A DNA stretch of 64,000 bases from Lasiodiplodia sp. COLG20 (lineage: Eukaryota > Ascomycota > Dothideomycetes > Botryosphaeriales > Botryosphaeriaceae), in the NCBI GenBank assembly GCA_009801085.1, contig VNWV01000001.1, forward strand, positions 5,704,001 to 5,768,000. Direction: 5' to 3'. Below, piece by piece: positions 21,812 through 33,808 of the stretch. Position 1 is the first letter of the stretch. Each line of letters begins with the position of its first letter. The notes under the pieces are model-generated. The model searched no databases. It saw nothing but the letters and a program-made list of their open reading frames with translations, and was not told the DNA's origin. A program made the position numbers and the translations under genes.

Positions 21812-24441
21812 ATGCTCACTTCTCAACTCACTCTGATGATGCATCCGCACCCTACTTCAGCGACCTCCCGGTCACTGGAAATTTTCCATTACATTTCACC
21901 AGTTGTCATTGCCGTGTACTACATCAGCGCATCGTTAATCACTGCTTGTACTCTGCAAAAGACGGTCGATGATTCAACCAACCGAAAGAGGCGTGCAGTC
22001 GCCATTTGGCTCCTCCCGTTGGTGCCGCTCAGTTTTGTAAGTTTACTTTCGGCCACAATTTCAATGAAAGCTCTAACAGACCATTTAGCTGGGACAAGTC
22101 ATCTTCTACTTCGTCAGGGCAGCCAATCAAGACAAATGGCCGGTCAAGCATGATATGGTGAGCTCTTTCCTATGAAATACGGGCCGGCCTCTTTAACCGC
22201 TTCAAGATCTATGTCCTGGCGTCGATAATGGTGTGGGGCTCCATCACAGTCTCTCTCATGGAAACAAAAGCTCCAGTTTGGTACACCTTCTCGGGATGCT
22301 GGGCATTTGGTGTTGTTCTTGAGTTGACCATCCTGGGCCTGCTGGCCACCTCTTCGGCACCCCAAGACTTCGCAAATCCTGTTGGGAGCTTGCTCGGCTC
22401 TATTCGAACGGTCATTCTGGTGGTCCTTTTTCTGTCTATCCTCTTCCTGGGCTACGGATCCCGCGAAAAGGGAATACGCCTTGATGAAGAAAGCCGATCT
22501 CTGTTGGGAGGCGAAAGCAGCGTGCCAGACGGATCCCCATCTTATGGCAGCCTTCCCTCGTCAGTGCATGACCGAGACAGCGACAAAGACGACGATTCGG
22601 ACGACGACGACGAGGAGATGAAAGAACTGCAACAGAAGCGGCTGGAGGAAGAAGGTGGTTGGTGGGGCTACCTGAAAGGCTTCTTGATCTTCCTACCTCT
22701 GATCTGGCCGTACAACAACCGCCGAATGCAGTTCTGGCTGGGCGTTCTCCTCATGACGCTCACGGCGGAGCGGTTCCTAACGGTCCTCATTCCTCGCCAA
22801 CTAGGCATCATCACAGACGCGCTGTCCAATGCCGGCGAAACCAGATATTTCCCTTGGAAAGAGCTTCTCGTCTGGGCGGCGCTGAAACTCGTCAGCGTGT
22901 CGGCCGGCTTCGACCTGCTTCGAACAATGGCCAGCACCCGGGTTTCGGCGTACGCATACCGGCAACTGTCGTCGGCCGCCTTCAACCACGTCATGGGGCT
23001 GTCGATGGACTACCACAGCGCCAAGAGCTGCGGCGAGGTGCTGAAGGCCATCGAGCAAGGGTCCGACATCCACAACGTCATCGACACGGTGCTGTTCGAC
23101 GCCGGGCCGGTGCTGATCGACCTCATCGTCGCAGCCATATACCTGTCGTCCGTCTTCGACGCGTACATGGCGCTCATCATCATCGCCACGTCCAGCGCGT
23201 ACATCTACGCGGGCATCCGGGGCAACGGCTCGCTCGCCGCCAAACGCCGCGACTACACCGAAGGCGAGCGCAAGGGCAACGAGATCCTGTACGACTCGGT
23301 CAGCAACTGGCAGACGGTCACGTACCACAACCGGCGGCGCTTCGAGCAGGACCGCTACCTCGAGGCCGTCGACGGGTACAAGGCGAAGGAAGTGCGCTAC
23401 TACGACGTCATGAACTACGTCGACTCGGCGCAGAGCCTAATCATGGCCCTCGGCCTGCTCACCAGCGCCTTCCTCGCCGCGTACCGCATCGCCGCCGGCG
23501 CCGCCCCCGTCGGCCACCTCGTCCTGCTCATCACCTACTGGGGCTCCATCCAGGAGCCGCTCAGCCACCTGACCTGGACCCTCCGCACCACCGCCTCGCA
23601 GCTCATCGGCGCCGAGCGCCTCCTCCAACTACTCCAAACCAAACCCTCCGTCGCCGATAAGCCCAACGCACCACCGCTCCGTCCCGACCCCACGACGCAG
23701 AGCAGCCGCGTCGTCTTCTCCGACGCGTCCTTCGCCTACGACCCGCGCAAGCCGACCCTGCGCAACGTGTCGTTCGCCGCCGAGCCGGGGCAGACGGTGG
23801 CGCTGGTCGGCGAGACGGGCGGCGGCAAGTCGACCGTCCTCAAGCTGCTGCTGCGCTTCTACGACGTGACCGCCGGCGCCATCACCATCGACGGCCAGGA
23901 CGTGCGCGATGTCTCGCTCGACTCGCTGCGCGGCGCGCTCGGCGTCGTCCCGCAGGACCCGGCGCTGTTCAACCAGAGCATCATGGAGAACGTGCGGTAC
24001 GCGCGGCTGGATGCGACGGATGAGGAGGTGCGCGAGGCGTGTCGAGCGGCTGTTGTGCATGACAAGATTGAGTCGTTTCCCGATGGGTACGCGGCGCGCG
24101 TGGGGGAGCGCGGGGTTAAGTTGTCGGGGGGTGAGTTGCAGCGGTTGGCTATTGCGCGGGTGTTCCTGAAGGATCCGCGGATTGTGCTGTTGGATGAGGC
24201 GACGAGTGCGATTGATTCGGGGACGGAGGCGAGGATTCAGGAGGCGTTCCGGAGGTTGAGTGCGGGACGGACGACGTTCGTTATTGCGCATCGCTTGTCG
24301 ACTATCATGCATGCGGATCTTATTCTTGTGGTGGATAATGGGCGTATTGTGGAGAGGGGATCGCATGCGGAGCTGTTGAAGAACAAGGGGGGCAAGTATC
24401 AAGAGCTGTGGTCTAAGCAGTCGCCTGATGGAAAGCTGTAG
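21812..24441 (+). CDS. ABC half-transporter, HMT1/ABCB6-like
   Basis: Membrane ATPase, in family terms moving metal-thiol conjugates (phytochelatin, glutathione) or porphyrins at the vacuole or mitochondrion. Three exons: 21812-22036, 22089-22157 and 22207-24441, 842 aa. An N-terminal extra membrane domain (about residues 20-240) is followed by an acidic linker (DRDSDKDDDSDDDDEEMKE), a six-helix TMD (about 280-560) and an NBD. NBD motifs: Walker A GETGGGKST, Q-loop VPQDPALFNQS, signature LSGGELQR, Walker B RIVLLDEATSA, H-loop IAHRLSTI. The TMD0 plus acidic linker points to the HMT type rather than drug pumps. Substrate is inference. The middle (22.9-24.0 kb) is strongly GC-rich at third positions. 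Confidence 0.92.
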
Positions 24442-24550
24442 AGTAGAGATTATATCAGGGTATTTGTTGGCCATGCCCAAACTGCTGCGGATGATGTTAC
24501 TTGCATTGCGCTCAAATATTGCTACATATGAAATTTGATACCCCGGGTGA

Positions 24551-24724
24551 TTACTTGAACTCGACTCCACAGTCACAACGAGAAATGCCCCCCGCTTCCA
24601 CCCCTGAATGCCACAGCATCCGATGGAATTCAGCCCCACCTAAAGCTTTGGGATGATTTCCAGTGTTGTCTCTAGCCTCGACATCTGTGCCATCCTCGAT
24701 TAGCATTTTCGATTCTCTAAGATT
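24551..24724 (-). pseudogene. Ankyrin-repeat continuation past a TAG codon
   Basis: Directly after the TAG at 24725-24727 the same frame stays open to 24551. It begins NLRESKMLIEDGTDVEARDN, a typical ankyrin second helix and loop that should follow LIAACNA in an intact repeat. This suggests a nonsense change cut the parent gene; the tail after this repeat shows no domain. Confidence 0.6.
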
Positions 24725-26446
24725 CTACGCGTTGCATGCTGCGATCAGCGCTGTTCTGCCCTGGTCATCCCGAGCCTCAATGTCTGCTCTCCTCGCAAGC
24801 AAATTCGCAACAAACAGAATATTACCCTCAATTGCAGCCACAATGAGCGGGGTCCTACCGAGTGCATCTCTCGCGTTGATATCCGCCCCATGCCGAATCA
24901 ATACCATTAGCGCTCTCGAATTAATCTCCTTTTGCGTACATAAGTGGTGAAGTACCGTCATACCCCGGTCGTCACCTTGGTTAGGATCTGCACCGTGGGA
25001 GAGGAGTATGTCCAGGCATTCCTGAATCTCTATATGCCAGTATCTCAAGTATCCTGGCCCCAATAGAACAAGGCGGTGAAGGGCTGTGGCTCCTTGACTA
25101 TCGCGTGCTTTCAGAGCGTCCTTTTTGCGAACCGTTTCTGCGAATTCGATATGGTTGCTAGTTCCAGTTGCATCCAGAAGTGGAGATAGAATAGGTTGTA
25201 CACTTGTATTGCGTGGGTAGGCACCATGCGCAAACAATGCTGCCAACCTCCAGAGGCTATTGGCAGCATCGAGTGGGCTTTCACCTTTCAGATCCACGTG
25301 ATTGAAATTAGCTCCATACTCAGCGAGTATATCGATCTGCTCCTTCTCCAAGGCTTCAAATAGGCAGGTGCGTCCTTCGTTGTCCGAGGCTTCAATATCG
25401 GCGCCGTTTTCAAGAAGTAATTTCGTGACAGATGCTTCAGCGAGAAAGATAGGAGTCCATCCTCTATCGTCTCTTGCGTTGACATTGGCGCCGTACCGAA
25501 TCAGCAGGCTCGCTATTTCCTTTGAGCGGGTGTGACTGAGAAGAGTCAAACGGACCGGGTGACATTGACAACTTGCGTCAAAGCGCCGGAGTGGGCCTTC
25601 TTGGTATTTCAGTTCCGCTTGTATAGCATCAGGTGAAGAACAAAGCAACGGGTCCGGAGAAATCGTTTGGTCTCGAAACCGCAAAGGACCGCAGACCCAC
25701 TCTTCTCGAACGATATCAAAGGAATGAGAAAGCAGGAGCCTGAGATCTTCGATGGTTTCTTCAGAGACCGCGCGGGATAGAAGTTGACAGTTATTGTGCC
25801 AATCGACACCTCCTGGGAATAGAGCTCCTCTGTGAAGAAGCCTTGCGATTATGGCGCTAGTCCCTGTTTCTCGATTGATGGCGGACGAAGCTAATCGTGC
25901 CATTTGAATATTGCCGTTAGGGTACCTCGGCCTTTGGTTCAGAAGAAAGTCTACAATTGGCAACCGGTGTCTTCCTTCGCACCATCCTGTATCCAGGCAA
26001 ACTCCTTCCAGAAGAGAGAAAAAGTGGTTGTTCTTGTCCTCTTCAGTTAGGCGCCCAGCTTCAATTGTTTGCTTCAGCGCACTGAAATGTCCAAAACGGA
26101 CCTGCAAAGCTGCTGGGGAGAATTTTGGCGGAGTCTGGTCTACCAACCAGAGAGTCAATCCCTTATCATTCCTCCAATGGTGAAGAACTACCCATGTACG
26201 AGCAGCAAAGTTTCCTGTATCTTCACACTGTTTTTCATAATCGCATCTTGCCGCCTCTGGGATGTTCCCTGCGTCTCGTGCATGAGAAATCCAGAAGTCG
26301 CTCGCATATGAAATGAACGAATTTTGCTGCGAAACCCAACTGTCGATGTCTTCTTTGACATCCACCATGCTGTGTTCTATCCTCTTTGATGAGAGATCAT
26401 AGCTGACTACATTAATTCCTCCATGGCCAACGTAAACATATCTCTG
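24725..26446 (-). CDS. Ankyrin-repeat half of NLR-like gene
   Basis: Probable C-terminal part of the NACHT gene just upstream, read in a different frame. The frame is open from 26446 down to a TAG at 24725; its first ATG is at 26368. After a helical linker (SYASDFWISHARDAGN) come about ten ankyrin-type repeats, for example LLIRYGANVNARDDRGWTPIF, LLENGADIEASDNEGRTCLF, GADPNQGDDRGMTVLHHLC and HGADINARDALGRTPLI. The last full repeat stops abruptly at GRTALIAACNA. Such repeats bind ligands or effectors in fungal NLRs. It could be a separate gene, but ankyrin domains of this sort usually follow a NACHT module. Confidence 0.7.
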   Translation of the reverse strand, partial: QRYVYVGHGGINVVSYDLSSKRIEHSMVDVKEDIDSWVSQQNSFISYASDFWISHARDAGNIPEAARCDYEKQCEDTGNFAARTWVVLHHWRNDKGLTLWLVDQTPPKFSPAALQVRFGHFSALKQTIEAGRLTEEDKNNHFFSLLEGVCLDTGWCEGRHRLPIVDFLLNQRPRYPNGNIQMARLASSAINRETGTSAIIARLLHRGALFPGGVDWHNNCQLLSRAVSEETIEDLRLLLSHSFDIVREEWVCGPLRFRDQTISPDPLLCSSPDAIQAELKYQEGPLRRFDASCQCHPVRLTLLSHTRSKEIASLLIRYGANVNARDDRGWTPIFLAEASVTKLLLENGADIEASDNEGRTCLFEALEKEQIDILAEYGANFNHVDLKGESPLDAANSLWRLAALFAHGAYPRNTSVQPILSPLLDATGTSNHIEFAETVRKKDALKARDSQGATALHRLVLLGPGYLRYWHIEIQECLDILLSHGADPNQGDDRGMTVLHHLCTQKEINSRALMVLIRHGADINARDALGRTPLIVAAIEGNILFVANLLARRADIEARDDQGRTALIAACNA

Positions 26447-28814
26447 TCATTCTTGCGTGGGTTAAATAGACATGTATGGATTGTTTCCAGGCCTGATGAT
26501 TCTTTCGTCTTTGGTTGTTGGACATGGTTGTGTCAAGCAGAAACTGGCGTGCAGTTTGATGCAAGAAATCAACCTTCTCGCCGTAAATAGATACAAAGAG
26601 TCCACATGCATCGCGGAGTCGTTTTTCAAAATCGTCGTCGTCCTCGAGATCAAGATCTCCAAGGCAATGCGATTCGTTTGTGACATTGACAGCTGTATTG
26701 AGTTCTCGGACTGAAAGTGGACGATACGCCGCAAGCATTATAGATAATGCTGTTCGAGCAAGTTTCTGATCATTGCCATGTCTGAGAATGGCTTCGTAGG
26801 CATCATCAAGAGATTCAGGTAGAGTGCGAATTGCATTGTCAATTGCAGTCTCGGTCCTCTTAACGAGCCGTGTCGTGAAATGCTCAAACACTAGATGAAC
26901 CCAAAGGTACGTGCGATGTTGGATCTCCAGCAGCCGTTTTTTCAGGTGGTATTTGAAAGAATTTTTCAAGTCCAACTTGGCAACACGATAGTTGATGACA
27001 AGGTTGATCTCCTTGCTGATTTTTTGAGACTGATCTTCGTGTTCACCGGGGATTCTGATTCTCGGGAACTCCTCCAAAAACTCCTGAAATTTGGATGTGA
27101 TACGATAGTAAGGTCGTGCAGTCAACAAGAATTTGACATTTCTGATTTGATGCAGGCGATGTGTTTTGAGAAGATGGACCAGCTCATCGAGATCGTCCTC
27201 AGAACATTCATCCAAAGCATCGAAGACAAAGATCAGCTCTTTATCTTCCGTTCTAATAAGAAGCTGTTTGAATATCTTCTCAAGATCAGACGGCATCTCA
27301 ATGGTATTGCTGGTGACTCTACCCAAAGTAAGGAGTTGTGCTGGGCTGTTGCATAAAAGCTGATGAATGAGTGAGCAGAGAGCTTGCTTTAGTGTGTTCT
27401 GATCCTGGTCCTTGAAGAAAAAGTAACAAATAGTAGCAGACCTCGGTAATTGGTGGTCAATGAGGAATTTTGACAGTACTGATTTGCCGCATCCGGGATC
27501 AGCAGATACCAGTAACAAGTTAGAGTCATGCTCCAACCACTCTTTGTAGTTCTCGTGATTCAAGAACCATTCGCAGGTCCCTTCCAAGCGGTCCTCGACC
27601 CGATCCTTATACCGCTGATAGTCGGTAATGTGGAATAGTTGCAGACGATCAAGCTCGTCCTTCGTGAGACGAGCTTTGTCCGCCTCGATTTGGCGCCTGA
27701 GAATTTGCGCATTAATGTCGCGATTTTCCTCTGCCACCTTGATGTTCTCTCTCTGAACAGAAAGCAGCTGCATGATGCGACCCTCCACCTTTTTGGTCGC
27801 CTCGTTCAGTTGAGTCAACTCTTCGGATTGTGAAAGCGTGGAAATTTCTGTCAGCCCCTGGTGCACTTTACTTTCCAAATCCTTGACCTGATCCAGCATG
27901 CCTTTCCAGTCATCGTACTGGATGACGTCTCGAGACCAATTTTTCAAGCCATTCCGATGAAACCGCAGCACGCTTTTGATTTGGAAGCGTAACACATTTT
28001 GATACAAGGTAGCCACTTGCCGTTCCAACTCGGAAAGAGGAGTGCAAGTCAGGACCTGATTGCCGGGAATCGATTCAGGGAAGAGTTTTGGCTCGAGTGC
28101 AGTATAGTACCTGATTCTGCCAGTGACGTAGGCGAGTCCAACTTCATTCGCTGGTTTCGCTGTGCTGGGATTCGTAAGAAGAGGTAGGATGAGGCAGACG
28201 CCTGCCCAGGCCAGAGACGCTTCCGCCGATGAACTGACAGCAGCGGAAACGACGTTCTTCGCCGCAAGCACTATGCCAATCGCCGTGGTCACTTGGTCTT
28301 CCAGAATGAACGTCTCTCCTCTGAATCGGTATTTGATCCTTTTGTCATCCATCATCTGCACACCGTCTTGGATGGCCGATACGAGGGCATTTCGTCGGGA
28401 AGTTTTGGAAGAATGTGAACCTGGAACAGTTCAGAATTGTCGATCGCTCCACAATGAGATACGTACGGAGTTCTTACCTGAGGGAAGACAAAGCACTGCA
28501 TCGTACTCCTGGACAAGCTTCGGATCTTCAGCTGCCAGGGCATCATATGCGCGATCCCACAAAGATATCCTGTCTGAAACTGGAGTGGGCTCCACCACAC
28601 GTCGCAGATCTCTATTCGCTGACTCATTTCCATTCTCGGTCGACATCATGGTTGAAAAGGCATCGCAGGACATGCCTGTGGGTGCCTGGACAGAACTTTC
28701 AGACCTGGACAAAGCTGGCTTTTCTCCTCGTCTCCCTCGTATCCAATCACGTAGAGATCGATGAGACCTGTCCTTGGCCTTGACTTTGCGCTTCTTCTTC
28801 TCCATGCCCTCCAT
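26412..28814 (-). CDS. NACHT-domain NLR-like protein, N-terminal half
   Basis: STAND NTPase related to fungal NLRs, in which ligand-driven oligomerisation can set off incompatibility or defence. Starts at 28814 (MEGMEKKKRKVK). A basic N-terminus leads to a NACHT_N-type region (SLWDRAYDALAAEDPKLVQEY), an intron (GTAAGA...TCCAG at about 28480-28425) and continuation GSHSSKTSRR to DKRIKYRFRGETFILED. A coiled helical linker follows, then the NACHT ATPase with P-loop SADPGCGKSVLSKFL, Walker B LIFVFDALDECSEDD and sensor FLLTARPYY, then a winged-helix/superstructure region (PESLDDAYEAILRH, FLHQTARQFLLD). The frame ends at 26412, 32 nt after the ankyrin frame opens. No intron restores continuity in phase, so a frameshift is likely. 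Confidence 0.82.
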
Positions 28815-30122
28815 TGCCACGACGATATACGAGAGCCGGGATATTCGTGGTACCGGTTCTGTGTGTTTCTTGGTTGGGAAAGGAAGGTTTGGAGCGTACC
28901 GAAAGCCCTTAACTTCAGAAGAAGTCGAACAATCTGTGCAGGCTGGGCGCATTGGCTGGGACGACTGGAGAGATTTTTGGTGAATGAGCGGGGTTTTTGT
29001 GGAATTTCTAAGCGCTTCCATACTACAAGATCCATAGTTCATGTGTAACTCGCGACTGGTGGAAATGCAGCTTGGCACAAACTCTTGTGAGCCCCCAATA
29101 CTCAACCGAAGCCATTCAGAGTGCGATATTCCTGCAGCAAACAATTCACTGCGACACTTGCCGCTCTGCGGACTTCCTTCATCCAGCCAATCTTGCTAAG
29201 GCAAGTATTGAGTATATGAGTGCGTTGTATCTGATCAATTTCCAAGTCACCAGAATGCAGGGAAGGCCTTCAATGAGATGCAAGGGCTGTCTTTGAAGAG
29301 AGTAGTTGGTAATTCCGCTTCTTTGCCCAGTAGGGTCAAATGCCCTGCTCATAGCTCCTCATGGCTGGCGCTGACTTGACGGCTACGTACATCTAAGACC
29401 ATAATCAAGCTATCCTTGTACGAATATGCTCATTCACTGGTTCTTCCAAGCTTTTCTCATCGACGAACCCATGCACAGTTATGCACTGCGGTGTTTCTTC
29501 CGGGTAGATACTGAGCGGATGTATGCACTAACAAAGCAACGCGTAAATGATTAAAACGGTACATATCTGGGATCGGATCAGCGAGGAAAAACACTGCGAG
29601 TCCCGCATGCACTCTGTATAAGGCCACGCATTTCCCTGACGAAGTATCTTGAGCGTCGGTATATCGACGTTAACTCAAAACAGTGCGGCGGTTTCCCTTG
29701 TCCCGGGATGATCATCGCCGGATAATGAACGTCAGGACATCAAGGTAAGCGAAAGCTCCCCGCTCTACTTAAAACTATAACGCCACTCTTTCAAGATGTG
29801 GGGAAAGAAAATTTGAAAAGCTCCGGTGGCCCCAGATTGGTAGTGGAGTATCGCACGTACACGCTCCTTAAGGAAATGTTTTGTGCAAATCGTGGTTAAG
29901 CATGCAAGTGATGTGCTTGGCAATATGCAAGAGCTCCAGCCGATAGAGCGCCTGATGAGCTCTCCAAATGGATTGATCCACAACTGGACATCAGAGTTCC
30001 TTTCTCCGTCTTGCGGTGATGCTCATCAAGGTACAAACTTTCGTGTACATAAGTATGAGAATCAAGTATAGTGACGATACCAGCAACAGATTTCGAAGCT
30101 CTCTCTCGACCTTTCAAGGAAA
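28815..30122. other. Intergenic
   Basis: 1.3 kb between divergent starts of the NACHT gene (minus) and the amino-acid oxidase (plus). AT-rich toward 29750-30110. No supported gene, tRNA or repeat seen. Confidence 0.5.
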
Positions 30123-31895
30123 ATGGCTTCTGCGCCGGGCAGACACGTCATGGCTTCTATTGCACTTCTGGCTGCATGTTCCTTTACAGCCTTTGCGAAG
30201 CCCGTGCAAGTCAACACCGAAAAGCCCCTGCTGCAGGACTTTGATGCACTCGGAACTTGGTATGAAGGTGTCGCAGCAATTACTTCTCATGGAAATCAGG
30301 TCAACAGCACGTCTTCTACACCAGGAAAAGACACTTCCATCGCGATCGTCGGCGGAGGCATCTCCGGCCTGGCCACCGCGCTCATGCTCGATAGCGTCGG
30401 CCTTCACAATTGGGAGATCATCGAGGCCAGCGACCGTGTCGGGGGCCGATTCAGGACTCGCTATGTGGCCGGAACCGACGAATGGGCCGAGATGGGCCCC
30501 ATGAGACTGCCATACAGCATCACGTACAAAGACGGCGAAACGCTGGAATACACGGACCATCGCATGGTGTGGCAGCTGGCCGACATACTCAACAACATGA
30601 ACGGGAACAACTCGGAGTGGAAGATCGACTTCATTCCCTGGATTCAGCATCACCCGAACGAGCTGCTCGCGCTTGGCACTGGAAGACATCCAGACGGAAG
30701 CATTCCGACTCGTGCGGAGATTGCTGCCAACTCCAGTCTCGGTAAGCCAGCGCCGTTGACAACCGAAGAGTACGTCAACACGAAGCAGCAAATGGACGCT
30801 ATCCTCAAGCGGAAGGAGACGCTCAAGTCCATTCAGCGGAATGTTTGGCGTGCTCACAAGCAAGCCATGGAAGATGGACTGGATGATTGGAGCGAGCAAG
30901 CAATGATGCGGCACGTCTTCAAAGCCAGCGAAAACGTCACGGATGCCATCTGGACAGCAACCGACTACGACGTTTTCTGGGACGAGCTGCATCACAACTC
31001 TAACCTGGCTCAGGACGGAGGCGAGAGCGCTCTGGGAGAGACTGAGTGGAAGTGCATTGACGGCGGCTTCAGCCGGCTCTCTGATGCCTTCTTGCCACAT
31101 GTTCGCGACCGGCTCACTTTGAACCGGAAGGTCAGGAAGCTCGAGACAGTGCAAGGCTCTGATGGCCGGACTCGTACACGTCTCTCGTGGTACCCGAGTG
31201 TCACCAACAGGACTTTCGAATCCAAGGACTACGACTACACCATCATGGCTGTTCCCTTCACCATGACCCGCTTCATGGACCTGCCAAAATTCTCATCTGT
31301 CCTTGGCCGTGCCATCAGTGAAGCCGGGCTTCGATTCAAGTCCGCTTGCAAGGTCGCCCTCCTTTTCTCCGAGCGCTTCTGGGAGAAGGGAGAGCGTCCC
31401 ATTTTCGGCGGCTATTCAACCCCGCCCAGCGCTTCTGTCGGAGCGTTGTACTACCCTGTGTATGGGATCAATGAAACCCGGCCTGGATTGATTATGCACT
31501 ATCGTGGTGGAGATTGGAGTGACAGATTCACCAGTTTCTCGGACGAGGAGCACGTGCAGACGGTCTTGGACGCGGTCGTGGATCTTCATGGAGAGCAGGC
31601 AAGAGAGTTGTACACGGGAGACTATGAGAGGCTATGCTGGCTGCAGGACGAGCATACCGCAACGGCATGGTGCAGGCCGGACGTCGAGCAGCATAAGCTG
31701 TACATCCCGGCCTATCATCAGACTGAGCACAACACGATTTTCATTGGCGAGCACACGGCTCCGACTCACGCATGGATCAGTTCATCATTGTACTCGTCAG
31801 TGCGAGGGTCTGTCCAGCTGCTGCTCGAGCTCGGGTTGATTGAGGAGGCTAAGGAGCTGAACCAGCGGTGGATGGGAAGATGGATCAATGTGTAA
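30123..31895 (+). CDS. Secreted L-amino-acid oxidase (flavin amine oxidase)
   Basis: FAD enzyme that deaminates L-amino acids to keto acids, releasing NH3 and H2O2 outside the cell. Single exon, 590 aa. Signal peptide within the first ~26 residues (SIALLAACSFTAFA); the second Met (residue 10) is an alternative start. Dinucleotide fold SIAIVGGGISGLATALM (72-88) followed by EASDRVGGRFRT and the EMGPMRLP block of L-amino-acid oxidases. C-terminal FAD motif IFIGEHTAPTHAWISSSLYSSVRG. Several N-glycosylation sequons. Secreted forms serve nitrogen scavenging and antibiosis; role here is inference. No operon-like partner. Confidence 0.9.
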   Translation: MASAPGRHVMASIALLAACSFTAFAKPVQVNTEKPLLQDFDALGTWYEGVAAITSHGNQVNSTSSTPGKDTSIAIVGGGISGLATALMLDSVGLHNWEIIEASDRVGGRFRTRYVAGTDEWAEMGPMRLPYSITYKDGETLEYTDHRMVWQLADILNNMNGNNSEWKIDFIPWIQHHPNELLALGTGRHPDGSIPTRAEIAANSSLGKPAPLTTEEYVNTKQQMDAILKRKETLKSIQRNVWRAHKQAMEDGLDDWSEQAMMRHVFKASENVTDAIWTATDYDVFWDELHHNSNLAQDGGESALGETEWKCIDGGFSRLSDAFLPHVRDRLTLNRKVRKLETVQGSDGRTRTRLSWYPSVTNRTFESKDYDYTIMAVPFTMTRFMDLPKFSSVLGRAISEAGLRFKSACKVALLFSERFWEKGERPIFGGYSTPPSASVGALYYPVYGINETRPGLIMHYRGGDWSDRFTSFSDEEHVQTVLDAVVDLHGEQARELYTGDYERLCWLQDEHTATAWCRPDVEQHKLYIPAYHQTEHNTIFIGEHTAPTHAWISSSLYSSVRGSVQLLLELGLIEEAKELNQRWMGRWINV

Positions 31896-33327
<1,432 letters not shown>

Positions 33328-33808
33328 GCGAAGGCGGTTGAGGACGGTTTGTTTCTGGTCATGCGCTGTATCATGTGGTGAGGTGGATGTTGGCTGCTTT
33401 TCGGAGCATTCTCTCATTTTCATTCGGAGGCTTGACCATTGCACCGGTGCACCAGTGCCCTCCGAGAACTTCCGTGTTGATAGGCAGAGGGATGTTGTTT
33501 GGTTTTCATGTATATACGCAGAATTTGAGCCGACGTGGCTCATTCTTTTCCGCAACGCTGCTGACCCTTTTTGCAACGTGGTGATCGCCGGGTAGGTCTC
33601 TCTAACCTACAGCGCAGCGCTCCGGATGCGCATCAACATTTATTTGCCATCTGTCTTGTGTTATTGTTGGACAAAGGCTAAGTGAAAGCCAGGTACCCGA
33701 CAAGTACAAAGTGCTATTATCTACATGAATGGGCCAGAATATTGGCGACCATTTCAACAACTTCGAGACCCTTGTCGTAGATCAAATGCAGGCAATCAAA
33801 AGATTCCC
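33328..33808. other. Intergenic, convergent 3' ends
   Basis: About 480 bp between the xylanase stop and the carboxylesterase stop. Presumed 3' UTRs and terminators. No supported gene. Confidence 0.5.

Noticed and set aside
22659..23660. Long open frame (333 codons) in another frame of the ABC transporter
   Set aside because: It is Arg/His/Pro-rich, lacks domains and comes from GC-rich third positions of the real gene.
23629..24639. Minus-strand frame of 336 codons under the ABC transporter end
   Set aside because: Antisense to the nucleotide-binding domain; Arg-rich without domains.
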